NCBI GenBank assembly: GCA_012514225.1 | Contig: JAAZAQ010000398.1 | Location: forward strand, 1 to 6,719 | Source: Clostridiales bacterium | Lineage (GTDB): Bacteria > Bacillota > Clostridia > Christensenellales > Aristaeellaceae | Length of the DNA stretch: 6,719 bases | Direction: 5' to 3' | Shown here: piece after piece, positions 1 to 5,546 of the stretch | Numbering within the stretch: position 1 is the first letter of the stretch | Layout: every line of letters begins with the position of its first letter | Translations under genes and position numbers: made by a program | The notes under the pieces: generated by a model | Seen by the model: the letters and a program-made list of their open reading frames with translations, nothing else | The model's database searches: none | What the model was told of the DNA's origin: nothing

Positions 1-463
1 CGGCCTCCATGCACACGTTGACCGCGGTGTCGAAGCCCAGCGAGGTCTCGGAGTACTCCAGGTCGTTGTCGATGGTGCCGGGGATGCCCACGCAGGGCAT
101 GCCCAGCTCCCCCAGCTTCTGCGCCCCACGGAAGGAGCCGTCCCCGCCGATGACGACCAGGCCGGCGACGTCCAGGCCCCTGAGGAACTCCACCGCCTTT
201 TGCTGGTGTTCGGGCAGGTAGAACTCCTCGCAGCGCGCCGTGCGCAGGTAGGTGCCCGGCAGGTCGGCGATATCCAGCACCGTGTCCATGTTCATGTGGG
301 TGTAGCTGTCACGGGGCTTGTCCTTGCCGATGAGGCCGTTGTAGCCGCGCTTGATGCCGACGAGCGGCATGCCTGCCAGCGCGGAAAAGCGCGCGACCTC
401 CATCACCGCCGCGTTCATGCCGGGGCTGTCCCCCCCGCTGGTCAGCACCGCGATTTTCTTCAT
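1..463 (-). CDS. pfkA: ATP-dependent 6-phosphofructokinase, N-terminal part (cut by window edge)
   Basis: This cytosolic enzyme phosphorylates fructose 6-phosphate to fructose 1,6-bisphosphate, the committed step of glycolysis. The visible 154 residues begin MKKIAVLTSGGDSPGMNAA, the nucleotide-binding loop of the PFK family (GGDSPG at residues 10-15). GTYLRTAR at 70-77 matches the GTxLxSAR segment. GGDGS at 106-110 has Gly where PPi enzymes have Asp, and PGTIDND at 128-134 has Gly where PPi enzymes have Lys and also contains the catalytic Asp. Both marks point to ATP as donor. The ATG at 463 is preceded by GGAAGG seven bases upstream, and the protein aligns from residue 1 with known PfkA. Full family length is about 320 residues, so roughly half is missing past the left edge. 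It is the last visible gene of the fba-pfp-propeller-pfkA unit, 77 bp after its neighbour. Family assignment is secure; donor specificity is inferred from motifs. Confidence 0.95.
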   Translation of the reverse strand, partial: MKKIAVLTSGGDSPGMNAAVMEVARFSALAGMPLVGIKRGYNGLIGKDKPRDSYTHMNMDTVLDIADLPGTYLRTARCEEFYLPEHQQKAVEFLRGLDVAGLVVIGGDGSFRGAQKLGELGMPCVGIPGTIDNDLEYSETSLGFDTAVNVCMEA

Positions 464-477
464 GGGGCGTCCTTCCC

Positions 478-499
478 GCGCGGGGCACCTCCCCCGCGC
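478..499 (-). other. Intergenic hairpin upstream of pfkA ribosome site
   Basis: Inverted repeat in the 77-bp gap between the propeller gene and pfkA: an 8-bp perfect GC stem (478-485 with 492-499) around a 6-base loop. It ends two bases before the GGAAGG ribosome site of pfkA at 471-476. No T-tract follows on the minus strand, so it does not look like a simple intrinsic terminator. It may affect mRNA stability, processing or access to the ribosome site; this is inference. Confidence 0.5.
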
Positions 500-540
500 C
501 GTGTCAGTCTGTCGTCCTGCGGTTTGTTCCGGCCCGCCCC

Positions 541-2016
541 TCAGGGCGCGGGCGAGAATTCATAGGCGCGGTACGCACCGTCCGCCCAGAGCAGCAGGCG
601 GTTGCCGCCCGCCCACTGGATGCCGGCGGCGAAATCGCTCATCGGCGGCATGAAAAAAGCGAAGAACGGGTCCCTGCGCGTCTCGGGCGGCAGGGCGACC
701 CGGCCGGTCAGGCCGGTAGAAAAGTCGTGCAGGTAGAGCCGGGGGTTGCGGCGGTCCCGGTCGCGCACGGCGAGCAGCAGCAGCCGCCCGTCCGGCGAGA
801 GGGCCCCGTTGTCCGGCACCGTGACGCCCTCGGGCGCGCCGGCCATCAGCTCCGCCGCCGGCAGGCGCAGCAGCCGCTCCGCGGGCGCCGCGCCCTCGTT
901 GAGGGCCAGCGTTTCGTCAAGCACCGCGTCCTGCGCCCCCGGGTCCGCCAGGTGCAGCAGCGCCGGCTGGGGCGTGGCGGCAAAGCGGGTGAAATCGGTG
1001 CGCAGCAGCACGGTGCCCCCCGCCGTCCCGGCCAGGCTGAGGGAAGGCCAGTACTGTTCCCGGAAGGGGCGCGCGTAGGTGATGAGCCTGCGCTCCCCGG
1101 AAAGGCCGGTCACCAGGAGCCCCGCGGCGTCCTGGCCGCCGGACTGCGCCGTCACCTGCAGGAAGGCGTCCGCGGTGGCCCAGAGCCGGCCGTCGGTGAC
1201 GGCCATCAGGGGATTGAAGTCCGCGACGCGGGCGGACACGCCCGTCGCCGGGTCTACGGCCTGGATTTCGCCGCGCAGGCCGTCCCCGCCCGGGAACAGC
1301 GTCTCCACAAAGACGAGCCGGCCGTCCGGGCCGAAGGCCGCGCGCAGGGGCAGGCCCGCCGGGGCGCCGTCGGTCAGGCCCAGGGCGGCGGGCAGGCCGG
1401 GAAACAGCGGCCGCGCCGAAGCGGCCTTCACGTCGATGAGGAACACGTTGGTGCCCAGGCGCAGCATCGTCAGCACGGCGCGCGGGCTGCTGACCAGCAG
1501 GGAGGCGCCGTCCGGAGACCAGGAGAGCGACTGCGTCTCCACGTTCCGGGACACCCTTTGCCAGTTTTCAACCTGGCCGGGCTCCCGGAAGCCGGCTTCC
1601 GGCACGACGGCGCGGGCCTGGCCGGACGCGAGCGCCAGCAGCCACAGGCCGCCGCCCGACTCCGCCAGCGCCTGCCCGCCGTCCGGGGACAGGGAGAGCA
1701 GGCGGACCGAAGCGTAAAAGTCCCCGGGCTTCGTTTCCCCGGAGGGGAAGAGGGGCGGCTCAAAGGCGCCCGCCATGCCAAGCGAAGCCAGCGCCTCGTC
1801 CTGCCGCCGCGCCTGCCGGGCGGTTTCCTCCCCGGTCATCTGAAGCGGAAGGGGCAGGGGGGCGAGGGACAGCGCGTCCGCCGCCAGGGCCGCCGGGAAG
1901 GCGTCCCCGGCCGGCGCGGGGCTGGGGCTTTCCGCACGGGCGGGTGCCGCCAGGCAGGCGGGCAGGGCCAGGAGCGCCGCGAGCAGCAGGGCGGCGGCCG
2001 GCTGCCTCATGCGCAT
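541..2016 (-). CDS. Exported TolB/WD40-like beta-propeller protein of unknown function
   Basis: Encodes 491 residues. The N-terminus has a typical Sec signal: basic MRMR, a hydrophobic run to about residue 18, then either a weak lipobox (LPAC, Cys21) or a type I cleavage site after APARA at residue 28. Whether it is a lipoprotein or a freely secreted protein is open. The body carries spaced xPDG turns at 110-113 (SPDG), 167-170 (SPDG), 229-232 (GPDG) and 407-410 (SPDG), each followed by a short hydrophobic beta strand. This is the hallmark of TolB/PD40-type propeller blades. No catalytic motif is visible. ATG 2016 was chosen because an AAGGAGGG site ends five bases before it; the in-frame ATG at 2010 is an alternative. 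The gene begins 71 bp after the PPi-phosphofructokinase and ends 77 bp before pfkA, so it is probably cotranscribed with glycolytic genes. Its cytoplasmic neighbours say nothing clear about its job. I do not recognise a named family member. Confidence 0.85.
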   Translation of the reverse strand: MRMRQPAAALLLAALLALPACLAAPARAESPSPAPAGDAFPAALAADALSLAPLPLPLQMTGEETARQARRQDEALASLGMAGAFEPPLFPSGETKPGDFYASVRLLSLSPDGGQALAESGGGLWLLALASGQARAVVPEAGFREPGQVENWQRVSRNVETQSLSWSPDGASLLVSSPRAVLTMLRLGTNVFLIDVKAASARPLFPGLPAALGLTDGAPAGLPLRAAFGPDGRLVFVETLFPGGDGLRGEIQAVDPATGVSARVADFNPLMAVTDGRLWATADAFLQVTAQSGGQDAAGLLVTGLSGERRLITYARPFREQYWPSLSLAGTAGGTVLLRTDFTRFAATPQPALLHLADPGAQDAVLDETLALNEGAAPAERLLRLPAAELMAGAPEGVTVPDNGALSPDGRLLLLAVRDRDRRNPRLYLHDFSTGLTGRVALPPETRRDPFFAFFMPPMSDFAAGIQWAGGNRLLLWADGAYRAYEFSPAP

Positions 2017-2021
2017 GTCAT

Positions 2022-2027
2022 CCCTCC
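2022..2027 (-). promoter_or_regulatory. Ribosome binding site deciding the propeller-protein start
   Basis: GGAGGG on the minus strand, part of AAAAGGAGGG. An out-of-frame ATG (2021) directly abuts the site, and in-frame ATGs lie at 2016 and 2010. Five bases of spacing favours 2016, although 2010 with eleven bases remains possible. Confidence 0.7.
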
Positions 2028-2039
2028 TTTTTGCGTGAA

Positions 2040-2064
2040 GGCGCGCGGGCAGTGCCCGCGCGCC
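2040..2064 (-). other. Strong intergenic hairpin between pfp and the propeller gene
   Basis: Perfect 11-bp all-GC inverted repeat (2040-2050 with 2054-2064) around a 3-base loop, placed between the pfp stop and the propeller gene's ribosome site. On the minus strand the stem is followed by TTCACGC and then an A-run leading into the ribosome site, so there is no T-tract. It could pause or partly stop transcription, protect the upstream mRNA from 3' decay, or separate translation of the cytosolic and exported products. The structure is certain; the role is inferred. Confidence 0.65.
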
Positions 2065-2087
2065 GGTGAAGCCCCCCGGCCGGACGC

Positions 2088-3302
2088 TCAGATTTTGAGG
2101 ATTTTGGGGGCCTTGGGGGCGCGGAGCATCGACGGCTCCGGCATGTCGGAGCCCAGCAGCGGGGTCAGGTAGTGCTTGTAGCTCTCGGTCACGTTGTTGC
2201 CGGCCTTGTTGATGAACTCGTCGGGCATCAGCCGGGTCTTGGCGGCGATTTCCTTCAGGTTTGTCAGCCGGTAGTCCACCGCGTAGGTGCCCGTGCGGTG
2301 GATGGTGATGGAGCCGTCCACGTTGTGCCAGATGGCGAACTGGGCGGCCTTCTCCCCCACCTCGCGGGCCTCGCGCTGGTCGACGTCGGACACGCAGCCG
2401 ATGAAGGAGCGCTGCAGGTAACCCAGGGTGTCGGAGCGCACGCGCTTGAGCCCCAGCTTGTCCTTGATCTGTTGGGCCAGCTGCTCGCCCAGGGCGCCGG
2501 TGCCGGACAGCTGCATGTTGCCGTGGGCGTCGCGCTCCGTCTCCATGAGGCGCGCCAGGATGGGCGTGCCCTTCTCGTCCTGGATGCCCTCGGACACCGC
2601 GATGACGCAGCGGCCGAAGCGGTCGTTGGCCTTCTTCACGTCCTCCAGGAACTGCTCCATCACGAAGGCGCGCTCCGGCACGTAGACCAGGTGCGGGCCG
2701 TCGTCCGCGTACTTGCGCGCGGCCGCGGAGGCTGCGGTCAGGAAGCCGGCGTGCCGGCCCATGACGACCCCGATGTGGACGCCCGGCAGGGCGCGGTTGT
2801 CCAGGTTGATGCCGGCGAAGCTCTGCGCGACGAACTTGGCCGCGGAGGGGAAGCCGGGGGTGTGGTCGTTGACCATCAGGTCGTTGTCGATGGTCTTGGG
2901 GATGTGGATGGCGCGGAACTCGTACCTGGCCAATTCGGCCTGCTCGTTGACGATGCGCACGGTGTCGGAGGAGTCGTTCCCGCCGATATAGAAGAAGTAG
3001 CGCACGTCGTGGGCGCGGAAGACCTTGAAGATTTCCTCGCAGTACTTGGCGTCCGGCTTGTCGCGGGTGGAGGAGAGCGCCGAGGAGGGGGTGACGGCCA
3101 CGCGCTCCAGGTTGTGCGTCGTCTCCTGGGTGAGGTCCATGAACTCCTCGTCCACGATGCCGCGCACGCCGCCCACGGCGCCGTAAACCTTGGTGATCTG
3201 GGGAAATTTGCGGCTTTCCAGCACCGCGCCGACCAGGGACTGGTTGATGACCGCCGTGGGCCCGCCGCCCTGGGCGACGACGACCTTGCCTTTGAGTTCC
3301 AT
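2088..3302 (-). CDS. pfp: PPi-type 6-phosphofructokinase (diphosphate-fructose-6-phosphate 1-phosphotransferase)
   Basis: Encodes a 404-residue cytosolic member of the phosphofructokinase family. It likely interconverts fructose 6-phosphate and fructose 1,6-bisphosphate using pyrophosphate. Motifs in order: QGGGPTAVINQSL at 11-23 (phosphate-donor loop, unlike the GGDxPGMN loop of ATP enzymes); YIGGNDSSDT at 105-114; PKTIDND at 135-141, with catalytic Asp139; MGRHAGF at 181-187; VPE with Glu210 for the sugar phosphate; and a GYLQRS segment in the C-terminal half. Asp110 and Lys136 occupy the two positions that separate PPi enzymes (Asp, Lys) from ATP enzymes (Gly, Gly). The length fits the roughly 400-residue PPi clade rather than the 320-residue ATP PfkA. 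ATG 3302 follows an AGGGAG site at eight bases; the frame stays open upstream but that stretch overlaps fba and shows no family homology. The gene lies 71 bp after fba, behind a terminator-like hairpin. PPi use is inferred from motifs. Confidence 0.92.
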   Translation of the reverse strand: MELKGKVVVAQGGGPTAVINQSLVGAVLESRKFPQITKVYGAVGGVRGIVDEEFMDLTQETTHNLERVAVTPSSALSSTRDKPDAKYCEEIFKVFRAHDVRYFFYIGGNDSSDTVRIVNEQAELARYEFRAIHIPKTIDNDLMVNDHTPGFPSAAKFVAQSFAGINLDNRALPGVHIGVVMGRHAGFLTAASAAARKYADDGPHLVYVPERAFVMEQFLEDVKKANDRFGRCVIAVSEGIQDEKGTPILARLMETERDAHGNMQLSGTGALGEQLAQQIKDKLGLKRVRSDTLGYLQRSFIGCVSDVDQREAREVGEKAAQFAIWHNVDGSITIHRTGTYAVDYRLTNLKEIAAKTRLMPDEFINKAGNNVTESYKHYLTPLLGSDMPEPSMLRAPKAPKILKI

Positions 3303-3332
3303 TGCAGTTCTCCCTTTCAGATGGTAGTGGGC

Positions 3333-3365
3333 AAAAATCCGCCCGCGGGGGCTGCCCGCGGGCGG
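3333..3365 (-). terminator. Terminator-like hairpin between fba and pfp
   Basis: Perfect 11-bp GC stem (3339-3349 with 3355-3365) with a 5-base loop, followed on the minus strand by A and then five T (3337-3333). It starts nine bases after the fba stop codon. This is the form of an intrinsic terminator. No good promoter is visible between it and pfp, so it probably stops only part of the transcripts and makes fba mRNA more abundant than the downstream genes. Confidence 0.65.
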
Positions 3366-3373
3366 GGAGGTCC

Positions 3374-4303
3374 TCAGGCCTTGCCGTTGCAGCCCAGGAC
3401 GTTGACGATCTTGTGCCGGACCATGCCCTTGAGCGCGGCGCGCGCGTCGGTCAGGTACTGGCGGGGGTCGAAGTGGTCGGGGTGCTCGGCGAAGTGCTTG
3501 CGGATCATGGCGGTGAAGGCCAGGCGCAGGTCCGAGTCGATGTTGATCTTGCACACGGCCATGGAGGCGGCCTTGCGGAGCATCTCCTCCGGGACGCCCT
3601 GGGCGCCGTCGAGCTTGCCGCCGAAGCGGTTGATCATCTCCACGTACTCGGGGATGACGCTGGAGGCGCCGTGCAGCACGATGGGGAAGCCGGGCAGGCG
3701 GCGCTCCACCTCCTCGAGGATGTCGAAGCGCAGCTTGGGCTCGCCCTTGAACTTGAACGCGCCGTGGCTGGTGCCGATTGCGATGGCCAGGCTGTCGCAG
3801 CCGGTCCTGGTCACGAACTCCTCCACGTCCTCGGGGCGGGTGTAGCTGGAGTCCTCCGCCTTGACCTTGATGTCGTCCTCCACGCCCGCCAGGCGGCCCA
3901 GCTCGCCCTCGACGGTCACGTTCCGCGCGTGCGCGTAGTCCACCACGCGGCGGGTCAGCTCGATATTCTCCTTCAGCGGCAGGTGGGAGCCGTCGATCAT
4001 GACGGAGGAGAACCCGCCGTCGATGCAGGACTTGCAGGTCTCGAAGTCCGGGCCGTGGTCCAGGTGGACGACGATGTCTAGGCCGCTGGTCTCCACCGCC
4101 GCCTCAATGAGCTTCATCAGGTAGGTGTGGTTGGCGTACTTGCGCGCGCCCGCGGACACCTGCAGGATGAGCGGCGCCTTTTCCTCCTGCGCGCCCTCCA
4201 CGATGCCCTGGATGATTTCCATGTTGTTCACGTTGAACGCGCCGACGGCGTACCCGCCCTCGTATGCGCGGCGGAACATCTCCCGCGAGTTGACGATTGG
4301 CAT
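3374..4303 (-). CDS. fba: Class II (zinc) fructose-1,6-bisphosphate aldolase
   Basis: Encodes a 309-residue cytosolic aldolase that splits fructose 1,6-bisphosphate into dihydroxyacetone phosphate and glyceraldehyde 3-phosphate, or the reverse in gluconeogenesis. Class II motifs are complete: HLDHG at 80-84 (catalytic Asp82, zinc ligand His83), VEGELG at 131-136 (Glu134), GTSHGAFKF at 177-185 (zinc ligand His180) and VLHGASS at 209-215 (zinc ligand His211). The N-terminus MPIVNSREMFRRAYEGGYAV and the length match the family of about 300-310 residues. The frame is open for 42 more codons upstream, but that stretch covers the promoter and is not protein-like. ATG 4303 has an excellent AGGAGGAGG site (4308-4316). 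It is the first gene of the minus-strand glycolytic unit, about 30 bases behind the expected transcription start, and precedes pfp by 71 bp. It is more distantly related to tagatose- and ketose-bisphosphate aldolases, but the glycolytic neighbours support the fructose role. Confidence 0.95.
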   Translation of the reverse strand: MPIVNSREMFRRAYEGGYAVGAFNVNNMEIIQGIVEGAQEEKAPLILQVSAGARKYANHTYLMKLIEAAVETSGLDIVVHLDHGPDFETCKSCIDGGFSSVMIDGSHLPLKENIELTRRVVDYAHARNVTVEGELGRLAGVEDDIKVKAEDSSYTRPEDVEEFVTRTGCDSLAIAIGTSHGAFKFKGEPKLRFDILEEVERRLPGFPIVLHGASSVIPEYVEMINRFGGKLDGAQGVPEEMLRKAASMAVCKINIDSDLRLAFTAMIRKHFAEHPDHFDPRQYLTDARAALKGMVRHKIVNVLGCNGKA

Positions 4304-4340
4304 AAATCCTCCTCCTGCCTTGCGGCAGCGCTTTTTCTTT

Positions 4341-4369
4341 ATTTTACAGCGGGAAGCGGGGGCTGTCAA
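4341..4369 (-). promoter_or_regulatory. Sigma-70/SigA promoter of the fba-pfp unit
   Basis: On the minus strand a perfect -35 TTGACA (4369-4364) is followed by a 17-base spacer and the -10 box TAAAAT (4346-4341), one base from consensus. Transcription would start near 4334, giving a leader of about 30 bases before fba. An A-rich run (AAAGAAAAAG on the minus strand) lies just after the -10 box in an otherwise GC-rich region. Confidence 0.85.
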
Positions 4370-4422
4370 ACCGCGGGGCCGGGCTTTCCCCCTTTTCGCG
4401 GCGCGGGCGGGGCGCCCCCAAA

Positions 4423-4451
4423 TTGACACCGCCCCGCCCCGCCCCTATACT
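4423..4451 (+). promoter_or_regulatory. Consensus sigma-70/SigA promoter of the E2-like gene
   Basis: TTGACA (4423-4428), a 17-base spacer and TATACT (4446-4451), one base from consensus. The spacer consists only of C and G in tandem CCCCG units. It is divergent from the fba promoter; the two -35 boxes are 53 bp apart (4370-4422). The expected start is near 4458, giving a leader of about 38 bases. Confidence 0.88.
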
Positions 4452-4458
4452 CACCTCA

Positions 4459-4471
4459 ACCCCTTTGGGGT
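4459..4471 (+). other. Small stem-loop at the expected 5' end of the E2-like mRNA
   Basis: ACCCC-TTT-GGGGT, a 5-bp stem with a 3-base loop, lies right at the predicted transcription start. It could stabilise the 5' end of the mRNA or be a short operator palindrome. It may also be chance in GC-rich DNA. Confidence 0.35.
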
Positions 4472-4495
4472 ACACGATTGAAGCGAGGGCCGCGC

Positions 4496-5440
4496 ATGTT
4501 TGGAAAACGCGGGGACGGTTACCTGGTCAAGGGAATCGACCCCATCATCGCCCTGACGCCCTACCTGATGCCCATGCGCTGCGACGCGCAGGTGATGCTC
4601 AACTACCGGCTGGACTACGAGAAGCTGGCGCGCTACACGGCGGAAAAGGCGCGGGAGGGCCATCGCATCACCTTCATGGAAATATTTTTCGCCGCCTACG
4701 TGCGCACGGTGTCCCAGCTGCCGGAGCTCAACCGCTTCATCGCCAACAAGCGTTTTTACACCCGCAAGGACATCGTGTGCTCCTTCGCGGTGCTGCAGGA
4801 CACCGCCGACGGCTCCATCAAGGAAAACATCGCCAAGTGCAAGTTCGACCCGCGGGACACGATTTTCGACGTGGCCGCGCGCATCAAGAGCGCCATCGAG
4901 GAGACGCGCAAGGAAAGCGCCGCCAACAGCACGATGAAGGTGGCCAACATCCTCAAGAACCCCTACGCCGCCAACCTCGTCTCCGTCCTGGGCCGCGTGC
5001 TGGACCGCTACGGGCTGCTGCCGCGCTACCTGCTGGACGCCAGCCCCTTCCACACCGGGCTCTTCTTCAGCAACAACGCCTCCATCGGCCTGCCGCCGGT
5101 GTACCACCACATCTACAACTTCGGCACCACCTCGCAGTTCGTGGTCATCGGCAACGTGGAGCGAACGGTGGAAATCGACGCGGAGGGCAAGCCGGTGCGC
5201 AAGCGCATCCTGCCCGCCGGGGTCACGGTGGACGAGCGCATCTGCGCGGGCATGGTGTACAGCCAGTTCCTGAAGCTGTACCAGCACCTCATCACCAACC
5301 CCCAGCTGCTGGAATCCCCGCCGGAGCGGGTCTACCACGACGAGGGGCACGTCATCAGCCTGCCCCCGCCCAAGCGGGCGAAGGGGCGCTTCCGCAGCCG
5401 GCTGGGCAAACTGCGCCAGCGCCGGAAAATCGCGGGGTGA
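4496..5440 (+). CDS. Stand-alone 2-oxoacid dehydrogenase E2 / CAT-fold protein lacking usual catalytic residues
   Basis: Encodes 314 residues resembling the catalytic domain of dihydrolipoamide acyltransferases and chloramphenicol acetyltransferase. There is no N-terminal lipoyl or subunit-binding domain. Fold-like landmarks are KRGDGYLVKGIDPIIALTPYLMPMR (4-28), an ITFMEIFFAAYVRTV helix (58-72), PELNRFI (76-82), the strand IVCSFAVLQDTADGSIKENI (93-112), NFGTTSQFVVIGNVE (208-222) and the terminal motif region 246-252. In active enzymes that last motif is DHRxxDG; here it reads DERICAG, with Glu247 for the catalytic His and Ala251 for the Asp. The segment after it (FLKLYQHLITNPQLLE) follows the E2 pattern. 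The tail from about 293 is strongly basic. ATG 4496 was chosen over the in-frame TTG at 4478 because GAGGG sits six bases before it. The gene is monocistronic, behind its own consensus promoter, with no E1, E3 or lipoyl gene beside it. Fold assignment is fairly secure; function is unknown. Confidence 0.82.
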   Translation: MFGKRGDGYLVKGIDPIIALTPYLMPMRCDAQVMLNYRLDYEKLARYTAEKAREGHRITFMEIFFAAYVRTVSQLPELNRFIANKRFYTRKDIVCSFAVLQDTADGSIKENIAKCKFDPRDTIFDVAARIKSAIEETRKESAANSTMKVANILKNPYAANLVSVLGRVLDRYGLLPRYLLDASPFHTGLFFSNNASIGLPPVYHHIYNFGTTSQFVVIGNVERTVEIDAEGKPVRKRILPAGVTVDERICAGMVYSQFLKLYQHLITNPQLLESPPERVYHDEGHVISLPPPKRAKGRFRSRLGKLRQRRKIAG

Positions 5441-5501
5441 GCGCTGCCCGAAGGCGGGCGCCCCGTCATTGGACAGGGATCATACATTGGCAGTTTGAAA
5501 G

Positions 5502-5526
5502 CGCCCCCGCCTTTTCGGCGGGGGCG
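5502..5526. terminator. Shared hairpin terminator between the convergent E2-like gene and ftsH
   Basis: Perfect 10-bp GC stem (5502-5511 with 5517-5526) around a TTTTC loop, in the 106-bp gap between two converging stop codons. On the minus strand CTTTC follows the stem; on the plus strand only TTC does. The T-tracts are weak, but position and stem strength support a bidirectional terminator. The rest of the gap (5441-5501) holds nothing I recognise. Confidence 0.65.
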
Positions 5527-5546
5527 TTCGCGCGGCGCAGCCCGGC

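Noticed and set aside
727..2172. Long plus-strand open frame of 481 codons opposite the propeller gene
   Set aside because: It is Arg/Gly/Gln-rich with no recognisable domain and lies wholly antisense to a gene with signal peptide, ribosome site and repeats. Long antisense frames are expected in DNA with very high G+C.
3303..3554. 84-residue N-terminal extension of the PPi-phosphofructokinase
   Set aside because: It overlaps the end of fba and the terminator-like hairpin and has no homology. ATG 3302 has a good ribosome site and matches the family N-terminus.
2172..3845. 557-codon plus-strand open frame across pfp and fba
   Set aside because: It is antisense to two well-identified enzymes and crosses their intergenic gap. 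Its composition (Val/Ala/Leu/Gly/Asp-rich, low complexity) is typical of a shadow frame.
4304..4429. 42-residue N-terminal extension of the aldolase
   Set aside because: It spans the fba promoter and ribosome site, and the aldolase family starts at the MPIVN residue with an ideal AGGAGG site.
4478..4495. TTG start for the E2-like protein adding six residues
   Set aside because: No ribosome site lies at suitable spacing before TTG 4478, whereas GAGGG precedes ATG 4496 by six bases.
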